This document shows positions 51,851 to 64,000 of a stretch of DNA of 64,000 bases, piece after piece. The notes below the pieces were generated by a model. That model was not told the origin of the DNA and did no database searches. It saw only the letters and a list, made by a program, of their open reading frames with translations. Positions within the stretch are counted from its first letter, which is position 1. Every line of letters starts with the position of its first letter. This DNA comes from Amyelois transitella (Eukaryota; Arthropoda; Insecta; Lepidoptera; Pyralidae): positions 853,501 through 917,500 of the forward strand of contig NC_083525.1 of assembly GCF_032362555.1 (NCBI RefSeq), read 5' to 3'. Position numbers and translations under genes: made by a program.

Positions 51851-54800
51851 AAAGAAGACAATGTTTCAGCTTTTTTTTATTATTATTATGATATGAACAA
51901 TAATAATTATCGCTATAATATTTAATACTATTCATTATATTGAGATAACGTACCGTAGTTTTCTATGGCTACACCCTTATTTACATCCCTACCGCTGTCA
52001 ACGAAACAAAATGGCGGGTAGGATGAGTAGGTGCCTCGAATATTTTTAAAATACCCGCGCTTTTTATTTTTTCTAGTTTTTTTATTTGACTGGCCATGGA
52101 AATAACATTTAATTATTAGCGTGGAACACTGTAGGATATAAAGCAGTAAATGAACTAAAATCTGATGATTATTTCACTTTACGCCACAACCAGCCAATTA
52201 CAACGACGATTCTAAATCGCCCGATCAAATTTTCTATGGATTGGAGCATAAATATGTAAGTACAACTTCAGTTAGAGCCGCTACGTCTATCTTATATAGA
52301 GATGGTATTTTTTTTCTATATTCCTCACTAACGGTTTTTATTCTAAGCTTACGCATTATAGGTTGTACCTTTACCTACTAGTGAGTGCAGTCCACTCCAA
52401 TGTATGAGAGATTCAAATTGGTCTAATATAGGCTCACTTCACAGTCATAGATACTTTTTTATGATTTCCCCTGACCAGAATATCAATTAAATAGGCGATA
52501 ACGAAACCTTTTGAATTTCAAATGATTCTATTTTCGAATTAAGGCGCGTTCTATTTTTAAGTTTGTTTTTTTAATCATGGTTGTAAAAGGTGTGCAGTCT
52601 GAGTGGCGCTCTTATGATAATAATAAAATTTGACGTCGACCAATGTTGTGAGACCAAAAGATATGACAATTAAACATTGATGTTTGAAATGTCCCGAAGT
52701 AATGAATAAATATTTTGAATTATGAGCTGTTGTAACTTAGTCGCCATAATTTCTACAATCGGTAAGTCAGAAATTATTTCAGTATATTTTGTTGTTAAAT
52801 TTTTGTTCTGACGTCAAACCACAGTAACTTCGATCATACGAGGTTTTCTAAGTAGTTTGGATTTAGAAGTAGATATGAATTACAATTTTGCAAATAATTT
52901 CTGTTAAAATCTTTGACTATTACCAGGAAATACTTATAATTTACAGAGGTTTTGTTGCGTTACGTGCATTAACCTTACCGGACGGTAGATTTCCACGGCC
53001 TATAAACCTGTTCTAACTAAAAAACCTTGTTAATATTCCAAATATAATGTCAATTGGATCCTTAGACACTAAATTTGGACAAAATTGGCCGCGATCGACG
53101 GAAGGGGAAGCCGTAAAGAATGGCTCGACACTTATTGATGTAACATGTCCAATCGCGTAGGGTTCTGCATGCTAATGTCGTGTTTACTGTTATATCTGAT
53201 CGATAAAATTTGGTTTTTACGCCTATTGCATCGTATGTTAGCGCGAATTGCCTAAGCTACAAATTAAAAAAAAAATCTATTGTAAGAGTACTTATATAAT
53301 GCTATTAATTTTTTTTTGTCACGTAACAATAAAACCTATGTTCTATTTGGTCTACGAATAAGAGATTAAAAAAAATGTTTTTTTTTTGGATTGATTTTTC
53401 TAATGTTCAGTTGTTAAATTGCATTTGAATTCCCCAGTATGTATGTAATTCCTAAGTAAGTATTTTATTATATTCGAGGCACCTATCAAAAACAACAATG
53501 AATATATAATATACATATCCGTACATATTCCTTCAAGCTTTCAAATAAATTATCCAGATTATTAAAAGAAAAACATTAATTTTTTTTTAAGATCGAAAAC
53601 CAAAATTTAACTGTCAAACAGCCTAAATTGTATTGAACTATTATAAGCTAAACTTATTGGCTAGCTTAGTTTTATATTTAACATCGATATGTATGTAGTT
53701 GGTATTTCTAAAACTGTATTAAATATAGAAAGATCCGTGTAATGAAAAATTTTAAAACCGGCTCCTTTGAATTCCAAAATTGGGGTCTAAATTCTAAAAG
53801 ATAATTTCGTAATATTTCCGATACATTTTAAGAATGACGATAATTTTGATTAATCATGTTTTTTTTACCCTTTTTAAAAAGTATGTCTGGGTGTTCTATT
53901 CGTCTACTTATTTCTATATGAAATAGTACTAAATGTGGCATTTCACTTAATTATTTACATTAATTTTAAATAACTGTTTATAATTATGTACAGGATGCAA
54001 GGAATATGGTTCCTTTTTAATGTACAGTTTTCACTTAATATCTCCTAATAATGAGGGAACTAAAAAATAAAATAATGAAAAAAAAAACCAAAAAATAGAT
54101 TAAAAGCAAATTTATTGCTAAAATAAAATAAAACTATAACCACAAGCAATACAGTATTTGCTTAATCGTACGTTTCATTTGTTGCAAAATTTGTACGTCG
54201 TCTAAAAATGTAAAAAAAAAATGTTCTAAAGAAATAACGGAATTAAAATGTTGGAAATTGAGAAAATGAGCGACATCACAAACTTGAGCTACCCCGACAC
54301 GTATAAAATAGTCATAGAAAACATACAATAGTATAAAATAAACATTCATAATTTAATTATAAAACTTATAACCCAATTATAATAATATTTTAAACCTTAC
54401 CGGTTCATATAAACATAATAATACTTTTCAACTGGGGTCAGTATGTCATAGCTTAAATTTACATATGATTGCACTTTAAACTTTCATTAACAATAAATGA
54501 ACTCCTATCACTAAGATGCCGGCAACGAATACTTACAGTACAGTCTACCCTAGCTATATACAGTCCACGCATTTTTGGTATATTTATTTACATTCGAATA
54601 AAAAGCCGTAACTTAAAAATACTCAGATATTTGTACCAATCAGGGTACCGATTCGACCACTAAATAATATTAATAAAAAAAAAAAAAATTAAAGCAAAAT
54701 GCATATTTTTGTATCGTAAGGTTTTCTCGTCCGTCGGGACGTATGCCTGGCATATCACGATCTATGTACAAAAGTCTTTGGCCTTACAATCGAATTAACA

Positions 54801-54871
54801 AACTCCTACACATATTCGCACTGATCTACATCGTCCGGCCCTACAATAAATATATCGTCTATGTATGCACT
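51851..54871 (-). other. Probable long 3'UTR/downstream region of cut
   Basis: 3 kb of AT-rich sequence with one family D relic (52630-52730) and no other repeat recognised. It directly follows the cut stop codon on the minus strand. Several possible minus-strand AATAAA signals exist, so a long 3'UTR is plausible but unproven. Confidence 0.45.
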
Positions 54872-57800
54872 TCAATATTCCCATCGGTCGTCGTCGTTTT
54901 CCGTTTTGATTTTGTCTTCCGGGAGGACATCCTCCGGGGTGTGTGTGGCTCTCGGCGTGTGCGGCGTGTGGGGAGTGTGGGGTGTATGAGGAGTGTGAGG
55001 GGTGTGGGGGGTGCGGGGCGCCGGGGAGGTGGGGGAGGCGCCGCGGGCCACGGGCGCCGGCTCCACTCGCACCGTTTCCTCCGCCTCTCTTCTGAAGTCG
55101 TCGCTCCTCATCACGCAAACCCCATTGATGATCACCTCGTCAGGGTTCCGCGGCTTCTCGTCCTGCCAGTCCGGGTTGACCCACTGCGGCGCGGCGGGTT
55201 TCCGCCGGTTGGAGCGGCCGGCCGGCGTCGACGCCGCTTTGGGCTCCGTCTTGGATTCCCCGTCGTCCAGCGAGTCGTCCGACCCGAGGTTGCTCTCGAC
55301 ATCGTCGTCCTCGAAGTCGTCGCCGTCCGGCTCTCGCTTCAGAGGCATCGACAGGTCCAGCCCGCCGATCTGGTCTTTCACTCTTTCGTCGGGTGGGACC
55401 AGGCCGCGACCTATTAACGCGGCCAGGTTGGTATTCGCAGCGAAGTATGGAGGATACGGAAGAGGAACTCCTGCGAGACCCATCCTTTCTTTCTGCAGTT
55501 CCAGCAGTCTCTGGTTCAACAGCAACCTGAACTGGACCGGCTCGAAGGGCGCCGTGGACTGGTCTCTCGCCGGCGGCTCCGCGGGCAGACCGTGCGGCGC
55601 CTGCTGCTTTAATCGCATGCGGTGGTTGTGGAACCAGTTCGTGATCGTTCTTGTCGATAAACTCAATTCTCCCGCTAGGAATTCTATAGTGGGCATGTTG
55701 GGGTAGGGGTCGAGCGCGAACGCTAGCCTCAACGCTTCTTTTTGCTCCTCAGAAAACAGGACTCTCTGCTTCTTCGCTGATGGGACTCCCGAGGTGGGTC
55801 CGGGCGAGCTCGAGTGGTAGAACTCTGAAGTGTCATTGGAGGACGTGTCAGAGGAATTGTCCTGTCCTGGTCCGCTGGATCGCCGCCGCTTGTTGGCCTC
55901 ACGCCTCTCATTCTTCAGCGCTTGGAGTCGGTCAATATTGTGAGCGTCGCTGAGCCACAGCTGCATCCTTATGAACGGTTCCCTGCCTTTGATGCTGAGC
56001 ATGTGCCAGGGTTTAGGCTTGGATAGCAGCTCGCTGACGGATCCTTGCGAGAGGCCGAGCACGGCTTCTCCGAAGATCTTCTGTCCGATGTTGTTCGCGA
56101 GGAGAGCCTCCTTGATCTTGGTTGTGATAGTCTGCGTGTCGAGGTCCTGCGTGAGGGCGGCCATCTCGTAGACGCTGGGGGACATGTGGTGGTGCAGGTT
56201 GCGCATGGCGGGGTGCGGGTGCGGGTGCGGGTGCGGCGCGGGCGGCGGCTTGCGCTCCTTGTCGGGCTGCGGCGGCAGCGCCACGGCGTGGTGCGGCGGG
56301 AAGCCGGGCGGCGTCAGCAGCAGCGGCGCGGGCTGCGGCAGGTGCGGCAGGTGCGCGCCGCCCAGCAGCTGCTCCTGCTGCATCTTGCTGAGCAGCGACC
56401 CCGCCTCCGACAGCATCTTCTGCGCCGGCGCCATGGGCTTGTTCATGTTGGGTGGGCAGGCTGTGGACAACAGACATTCTGGGTTATCGATCAATTCTTG
56501 ACAGTAATTCATTTTGCTGTGTCAATTTAAAAACGAGGTGCGTTTTTTCAATGATTCGGTTTTCGAAAAGTTAAAGAGTGTAGGTGGTGGTAAAATATCA
56601 ATTAAAAAATACTTATTTCAAAGAAATTAAGTAGTACCTAACTGTTTTGGTTCTAAGTTCTAACATAAAACTAATTTGCACAAGACTAATATATTATGGG
56701 AAATCCATATATTAAAAGCTATATATAGTAGCCATAAATTTAAAGAATACTTACGAGGCGCTCCACTGTAGTTCCCGGTCCTCATCAGCTTCTCGGGCGC
56801 GATTTTGTACTGCGACGCGACCAGCTTGTGCACAGCGTTGTCGTCTTCCAAGAACATCTTCATCCTGATGAACGGCTCCCGGCCTTTCTGCGTCAGCATG
56901 TGCCAGGGCTTGGGCCTCGCCAACAGGTCACTCACTGAACCCTGAGACAGTCCTAACACCGACTCTCCAAACAGTCTCTGACTGATCGAGTACTGACTCA
57001 ACGCTTCCTTCACTCTTCTCACTATATCCTCAGTATTCAAATTGTTAAAGAGATCAAACTGCTGCTGAGTTATTGGCGGAAGAACAGCTTTCATCGAGCG
57101 CTGCGGTGGCGCGTGATGAGTGGGGTTCGTCGGCTGAGAAATGAGGCTGTTCGTGATCGAAGCCATCCTCTGCAAGGGACTCGCCGCTGCGGAACTACTG
57201 AAGTCATCGTTCGGCGTTATCGCCGGAGGTAAAATCGCGTTTCCCAGCGGACTCGACGCGGAAGACCCCGTCGACTGCTGTCCCGGTTCTAATTTTGGCC
57301 TCACTAACGAGAAAGCGCTGCCCGCGTGCCTTATAGCCTCTTCGGCGTCTATCGGCCTATCCTTATCACTATCAGTCATTCCATTCATTTTGGCGTTTTT
57401 GTCTTTAGGCAGGGAGAGATCCTGGACTGCGCCAGAGCCGTTCATGTGTTGGTTCTGGGCTTGCTGCATGGCTTGCTGCTGCAGCGCGAGGAGGTTGGGG
57501 AAGGGCGGCATCCCGGGCAGGTTGTGCAGGTTGGGGATGTTCCCCTGGGGCTGCAGCTTCGCGAGCTCCCGGTGGTAGGCCTCCAGCGCCAGGCGGATGT
57601 CCTCGGGCGGCCGCTCCATGTGTGGGGGCATCCCGCCGCTGAAAAAAGGTGGGAACATGCTACATTTTAGTTTTAGATTTGCTGTCCTCGTGCATATTAT
57701 TTTTATTAATTATTTTATGTCTATGAACAAGTTTTTCTTCTACACTAATAACATAACGTCTTAACATTTGAATCCTAAAACAGTCTGATGTCAGCGTCTT

Positions 57801-58891
57801 GAAAGTGAATATAGTCAAATTACATATGTAAGCATTTTTCTATAAACACGTAGTTTCTGTTTCGTAGTCACGTCTATATCCCTAGTGGAGTAACAGCGCT
57901 AACAGTAACTGAAAGTGGCCTTTCAGTCTTAAAAAGATTGAAAGCCTGCGGCTTCATGATGCAATTGAGATACAAATAGTGACAGGTTGCTAGCCCATCG
58001 CATACAAGAGGAATTCCAAGTTTATAAGCCTATCCCTAAATTGACTTTTACGACATCCATTGGCAAGTTATGAAGTGATTCCATTCTATAGTGTCGGAAA
58101 CCATATGGCATGAGCTCAATTACTCATGAGATAATCCTTTATTTGAAAGAAATCTGAACAAAATCAATGATGTTAATTATCAAGTGAGAACTGTATTCTT
58201 ACCCAGGGAAGCCATCGCGACTGTGCCTCATGTCCTCCACCCTCCGCGTCATGATCTTGGCCAGCTCCTCCTGGTAGATCCGCACCACCTTCTCCTGAGG
58301 AATGTCGTCGTTCTCATACTTCTTCAGTCTTCTGTTCTGGCTCGAGTCCTGGAATGATAAAACCGATGGATGCATAAGTGTCATTAAGCCATTTAGCTAA
58401 GTGGCCTTAAAGTCATAGGCCTGTCTTCCCCCTAAGGGATAAAGGTGTGATACCATGTGTATGTGAATGTAGAAGGCGCTAGACCGCGCGGGAGGTTGCC
58501 TACGCGTTTTACCGACCAATTAAAGTCTAAAAAAGGCCAGTCCATTAACCAGGATAGTAGACTTCGAGTAGAGAAAAATGGCGAAGCATCGTGCGTAATG
58601 CAGACTTTATAGAGCTCCCGGGCTTTGAAGAGGGACGCAGGGAAGACCACAGCGGCACAACGTCACAAGGAATACACGAAACTAGATCAAACTAATCACT
58701 TACCTTGGAATATGGCGATTGGCATTGCGTCCTGGGGGAGCTGGAGTCCTCGTTGCTTCTAGAGTCATCGTTGTTGGGTTGAGAGGGCTTCATGAGATGA
58801 GAGGCTTCGTTCAGGATGTGAGCCAGGCGGTCGTCGCCCTCGCCTTCCGACCTCCCGAACCCGGGGCCAAGGGTGCCATCTTTTGTGCCAA
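54872..58891 (-). CDS. ct: Homeobox protein cut, last four exons (5' end outside window)
   Basis: A nuclear transcription factor that sets external sense-organ, wing-margin and tracheal cell fates in insects; CUX in mammals. Exons on the minus strand: 58704-58891, 58203-58348, 56755-57638 and 54872-56460, with consistent phases. They give about 935 residues of the C-terminal part. The third encodes a CUT domain near 57040-56830 (RVKEALSQYSISQRLFGESV…SQGSVSDLLARPKPW). The last encodes another CUT domain (about 56152-55913, KIKEALLANNIGQKIFGEAV) and a homeodomain (about 55781-55610) with the cut-class His at position 50 (WFHNHRMR). A Gln-rich linker and LDLSMPLKRE follow. The tail has PHT tandem repeats and ends DDDRWEY. 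The first CUT domain and N-terminus are not seen; they should lie beyond 64000. Exon order and phase fit one gene. Confidence 0.97.
56461..56512 (-). CDS. Possible alternative first coding segment of cut
   Basis: An ATG at 56510-56512 in the last intron (context caaaATGa) reads MNYCQELIDNPECLLST straight through the acceptor into the last exon in the same frame. It would give a short isoform with one CUT domain and the homeodomain. Seventeen open codons can occur by chance. Confidence 0.3.
57862..58110 (-). repeat. Diverged family B, cut intron
   Basis: 'tagtcacgtctatatcccta', then 'gacaggttgctagcccatcg', then a damaged head. A short plus-strand tail is at 58385-58465. These are the only such repeats seen within the cut gene. 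Confidence 0.7.
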
Positions 58892-61800
58892 CTGGGAACA
58901 AGAAAAGAAGGGTGAAATTATGGTACGTTACGTGCGCGTTTAATACATGTATTATTTGTAAATAAGAATTGTAGAGATAGGATTTTGTGAGTAAAGTTAG
59001 TTATAATAGCTAGTTTTAAAGCTAGGAATTCATTGTTTTTTGTAACTTCACATGCCATGAAAAAATTAAGCTAAAGTTGCGAGTGGTCTGCTGCCTGATT
59101 GAAATCTGTCTTGTAAATAAAAGGCTGCTGTGCCTTACGTTAGTAATGTTTAAAAAATTAAATGCTGAGTCTAATATTAGAGACATTTCTTCTTCATAGT
59201 AGGTACCCGAGGTTTCAGGAGAATCTTTGATGTCCAAACATTTATATTCCACCCCAACGGAAACAATAAATTGACCTGCTTTATTTAGAAAGATCATAAA
59301 CGCTTCCATTAAAAATGTTCTATAATTTCGTAACAGTATTTAACGCTGGTTTTAATTGCAGTAAAATGGTCGCAAGTGTAACGGGCGAATCATGCGCATG
59401 CTTGCCAAGTAATAAATAAGGCAGTTATATTTGGCACAATTGAAATTAGGTGGATCATTAAAATGCTACACTGCAATGAATAGCATTATAAGATATAATC
59501 GCTGAATGGGACCACTCATCGCCTAAGCCAGTAATCCTAAAACGCCGCGAGCGCATCCATAAACAAGTGGAGTTACGCGCGAAAACCGACGGCCATCTTG
59601 TGGTCATTCATCCTGTCAACATATTGTCTTTGGTCTCACAATGAACGCTATTTAGATGCTGATATATGCACGACATTAGTTTAATTAAGACCAGTAATTA
59701 GGAGTGTTAGGGATAAATGTGGTTATAATGCTCGGATATGCGTTTAGGCGGCGTCCTGACGTTATTATAATATCAAAGAAGTGTTTTAACATGGCTGACT
59801 TTGCGGAAAATATGTGACATTATACCACAATCATGAAGAAACCTTTCAAGATCTCTTTCATGTTGAAGAACAGATTAAAAAAAGCTACATCAGATACAGC
59901 AATCAGTGCTTGGTTTTGGCACAATTAAAACGAAAATCCTATTTTCGTTCATAAATTTTCCTTTACCTTTTAATTCTAGACGTGATTATATGAATGAATG
60001 AGCAAAAATAAATGTAAAAATAGGTCGTTCTGTGGTGATGAGTAAAAAATTGTTATAGGTATATTTTCTGTAAGTAATCACGGACTAAATAGGTACGTAA
60101 TTACCGAAAACTATAAACTAGTTTAGTCGCTAAGCCTTGCGTGTCTTCGAACTCATATCAGTGACATAACAGCAAACATTATAAGCCAATAATCGTTATC
60201 ACATGATTTGCTATCAACGATTTCAAGGAAATTTGAATATTAAGCTTAATACAAACACCTCGACAGCTGATGGCCTCAATGTGTCATGTTATCTCAAAAA
60301 CAATGCGACGTGTCACAGACGGTCGTTAAATTAAATTTGTGTTTTAAGACAACTGACACGCGTTTTTTCCTCGAAGTTACGAAAAAATATATCTCATTGA
60401 TGCGGTCGGTTTTATCGCGAGGAAAGCAAGTAACGTTATTAATTTTATAAGGATCCACAAACGCTTTATCGCCTCCTTAATGTTATTTTAAAACCGACAA
60501 TATGTTCACTAATTTCTTCGCAAGTATTCGCGATCGTCGCTTATTTTAGATTCGAGGAACAGCCCAAGTTAAACCTTGATTAATTGACTGTAAAAAGCAG
60601 GATGCGTCGTTTGTTTTTCGAATTCTCTCAAATTTTATTAGCGTTTAAAGTGATTTTCTTTTAAAGGCTGGCCGCAAAGAAAACTTCAATTTTAGCGGCC
60701 AGTTGTATGTTATTTTCCGTAGTTGTTTCTTTTTTTTTTTGTAAAAAAGTGACCATGCAATACTTTGCATGATAGTGAGTGAAAATGATATCGTAACTTT
60801 CACTAACTGGACCTTACGTAAGGAGTTTGAATGACCATTAGTTCCCACGTTCCACTTTGGAGTCTGTGCGACATGCAAACATTGTCCTTCTGCGCTGTAC
60901 TCTACCATTTTTTTGTGAAACCGCCATTCACAGACATAACGACTTATGACTAAGGAGACGTGATCTAAATAAATTTTAAAAATGGTCGGATTTTGATTAT
61001 ATCGCATGATCATAACGTTCTCAAGTTCAAGCCCATAATAATAGCAGACAATAAGTCCATATACGTGATTTGGTGGCATAATTGCTTTGTTTACTTTTTA
61101 ATGACTTGTTAAATTGCCACTTTGTTTCGGCCATCTTAATTTTATGTTGATATAGACGTGCTCAAACTTTCGTGAGTTGCGCAAATGGTAGATATTGACC
61201 GTTTAGTATTTATTGTCGAGAATTTCAATTATTTAATATTTTCTAAGTAATATGTCTTACAATACAAATACTTTCTATAATTCGCTATTATAGTAGAAGG
61301 ATATAGAAGAAAACTTGAAATAAAAAAGACATTTCGACTTCGAGTGATTCTTATCGAGTTGATAGATTGCAGTCTACGCGGGCCCTTATATCAGACATTA
61401 GCATGTGCCGCGTGTGTCCGCGGTATAACATCACCAATTATATAGTTTATTCCAAATTCATTCTTCGAGATACGAAACGTCGATAAATTTCAACACACGC
61501 CTATTTATGCCTTTGATCTTGCAGACATTTTGTTATTCTGTGTGTAACACGCGGCCAATTACAGTTACGTGCCCAAAATGTTGTCAAGAAAAAAAATCCC
61601 GGTTTTACTCAGTGACAGTGACGTAATGCGCGCCATTTTGTTTAGATAAACGTCAGGCTTCGACATGGCCGCTGACCGATGGCGTACCTACCAAATTTGT
61701 CCTCATTTTTGTTCTTAAAATCTTTTTATCCAAGAGGTACCTTCGCTGACTCACTCTCTTATCTCTGCTGTCGTTGACTGTTAAAGCGATATGATCACTT

Positions 61801-64000
61801 TTTATTACAGCCATTACGATGTGCATTTTTGATGGATATTAAAAAAAAACCCGCTCGGCCAATTAATGTTGTCCGGTCACGGAACTCTTGTATTTATCGG
61901 ACACAGTTTGATTACAAAGGAGGGAGACGGGGGCGACATTGTAAATTCGACTAGTACAATCTAAGGATAATATATATAAAAAGAAAATTATTTGTTTATG
62001 CGACATAATATCGCGTGCGTGCACGCGAAAACTATTTCTTTGTGGCCGTTATTGATTGCTATTGCCGTATGAATATTCAAAGGCTTTGGAAAGTAAAGGG
62101 GGTGGTGCCCTAAATTATCGTGTCATTGTGACATAGTAAAAAAATTACCATTCGCCAGCGCCGTGCTGTAGCTAGTATGTAGAATTGGAACGGGGAATGT
62201 GTATCCGGGATTGTAAATCAAGCCGGCGGCGTGGGTAGTCGAAAGAAAGGGGTGAGAAGTGCGCGCTCCATACGTCTTGTAGATCGATGGTCATTTGCAT
62301 CGGGGCCGTCCTCGGCGGCGGACGTCAGCGCAGGTTGAAAGTGTTGCTCGAGGGAAAAAACACTATTTGAATTGTTAATGCTGTGCAAAAGAAATAGTTG
62401 CATAAACTGGCATCGGAGCTAAAATTAGGTGCCGACGTGTAACAATGAAATGCACAAATGAGGCCGCACTTGGCGCGTCTCGCATTAATTATCACTTAAA
62501 TAGAAAATATACCTACGTATTGTTGACGTTTATTTTAATTTTGTGGGATGTAAAAATTGTTTTAAACCTCGCATGCATCGGCCTCGACACGCTGAAATTT
62601 GAGCTTCGACCTAATTATAATTTCAAATGGGCGGCGATAAAATTTTCCGATATTTCTTTAGAGGCAACAATTAAGAATTAAATGAGGTATTGCATTTTTT
62701 TTTATTGATGTTGATTGCGGTGTTGTTTTTTTTAAAGCGGCGGTAGTTTTTTTTTGTAGGTGTGTTTGGTGGACAATGAGGCTTTCTTTTGTTCGATGTT
62801 CGACATTGCGTGCGGAGGATCGCGTGAGTCGATCACCGGTCACGCTGATGACATGGTACCATAGACTCAAGACTAGTGTCAGCCGGAAGCCGGTTACGCT
62901 ATATTATGTCTAAGACAAGTTTTGAGGTATATGTCGGTGTGAATGGTGTAAATGTGTCGAAACTAAAAAAAAATATATATACTTATTTAGATTATTTAAT
63001 ACGTTAAAAAGGGGTTAAATAATTAGGTATTATGAATAAAAGAGTTTGCAATTTAGTCATTACAAAAATAACTCCATTAGTAAAAAATATACTCAAGTAT
63101 GACATAAAATTGCTCTGATTGTCCCTTTGTAAGGCCATACAAAATGTCATAGAGAAGTAAGTACGAGTATTGCCATTGTTTTGGTCGCCTTTCTCTTTTG
63201 TGATGCAATCGTGATTAGAAGTCGGAAGCAATATCTTTTGAATGCATGACATTATTATTTATTTCAGCAGTTCTATTTTTAAATGTCTTCCAGATATTTT
63301 AAGAGAATAAAGTGTTCTTTATTAAACATTCGAAATTTAAATCACGAAAAGTTTTGAAACACAGATTTAATCACGTTCTGACGATGTGTCGGTTATATCT
63401 CACCGAACGCCATTACGACATTATCCAACTATGTTTTCATGATAAAATCTTACATCTTCGTCATATTACAATGCTGCATTATCTAATAACATAATTGTTT
63501 GTAGGTACTTTAAATTCCACCCTAAGTTTTTAGGTCAAGAACGTAATAAAAGTGATCAATGGTTAGTTCGTTTGAAAATAGTAACCAGCATTTCGCTGTG
63601 ACTAAAGTCTCTCTGTCAAAAATCCCCAGCGAAAAGGTAAAAACGTTAAGAGCACTCGTCGGCAGAGTCGCTAGTTGGTAACTAGATTCAATAATCAATT
63701 TTGCGAGCTCCGCAGAGACCGCCATATCGTAGTGTGGCAACTCGATTTTTGTCTTTGAAATGCAAATCAGTCGATGTAGAGTTTGAATTTAAAGGGTTGA
63801 TGATTCTATATTCGAAAAGAGCGAAATGGGATTACCAATTTTAAAAATATGTGATTAATACTGGTTTGATGACATATCATTTTGAATTTAGAATTTACTT
63901 ATTTTACCGTTGTAACGTAGTTTTTTCTTAAATATCGTGGCAAGACGGTTGCATCACTAGTGTCGCTCCCTGTATCGGCCCACGGGAGCTTACCCGAATA
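58892..64000 (-). other. Large cut intron, repeat-poor
   Basis: 5.1 kb without any recognised dispersed repeat, tRNA-like SINE or coding exon; open frames here are short and unlike known domains. GC-richer islands at about 59540-59600, 61600-61690 and 62200-62340 stand out from AT-rich surroundings. Interpreted as an intron with regulatory content. Confidence 0.5.

Noticed and set aside
54743-55706. Long plus-strand frames opposite the last cut exon
   Set aside because: Mirror frames of a GC-rich coding exon; no domain seen and the cut frame is certain.
62218-62403. GC-richer minus-strand frame considered as a possible cut exon
   Set aside because: No CUT or coiled-coil similarity and no splice sites that fit the phase of the next exon (58891).

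Overview
The window is a lepidopteran (moth or butterfly) chromosome segment. The evidence is intron-containing animal genes whose products read like insect orthologues, plus dozens of retroposon copies with the (TATG)n tails and tRNA-derived heads common in moth genomes. No bacterial, viral or organellar block was seen.

Layout, left to right. (1) 1-13,950: the 5' end of a 14-3-3 epsilon gene on the minus strand (exons at 13,887-13,950 and 10,524-10,687). Its remaining exons are not visible and must lie left of the window across an intron of more than 10 kb, which is full of repeats. (2) 13,951-16,007: an upstream region between divergent genes, with CRE, DRE and YY1-like motifs. (3) 16,008-37,568: a complete 15-exon PHF12/Pf1 homologue (two PHD fingers and an FHA-like domain) on the plus strand. 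Its introns are packed with mobile elements, including a 3.0-kb DNA transposon with a transposase-like gene, a 1.05-kb inverted-repeat element, and a 438-bp MITE ending 16 bp before the last exon. (4) 39,591-44,745: a full-length, nearly intact non-LTR retrotransposon nested inside a tRNA-derived SINE. (5) 44,843-47,580: GPN3 GTPase, minus strand, five exons. (6) 48,490-50,373: an intronless cytosolic Hsp70, plus strand, divergent from GPN3. (7) 54,872-64,000: the 3' half of the homeobox gene cut (two CUT domains and the homeodomain), minus strand, continuing off the right edge. The cut region is nearly free of the repeats that crowd the other genes.

The host genes are housekeeping or regulatory: phospho-protein binding (14-3-3), chromatin repression (PHF12), RNA polymerase II biogenesis (GPN3), chaperoning (Hsp70) and cell-fate control (cut). 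Nothing suggests they act as one pathway.

Most notable: the 3.0-kb transposon and the 438-bp MITE share the terminal bases CGCAC and an ATAT target duplication, which points to one transposon group. PHF12 exon 11 is tandemly multiplied together with its splice donor (five identical 111-bp steps, all in frame). The non-LTR element carries a third, hydrophobic reading frame filling its inter-ORF gap, and its ORF2 lacks an upstream ATG. The cut gene has a possible intronic start for a short isoform.

Repeat names used below. Family B: about 270-bp retroposon with head GTGCCGTGTGGTTCCCGGCA and a (TATG)n tail. LINE-A: 5'-truncated LINE 3' ends encoding an RT C-terminus. SINE-T: tRNA-derived SINE. 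SINE-E: second tRNA-like SINE. Families C and D: other dispersed repeats. All repeat edges are read by eye and good to about 5-20 bp.
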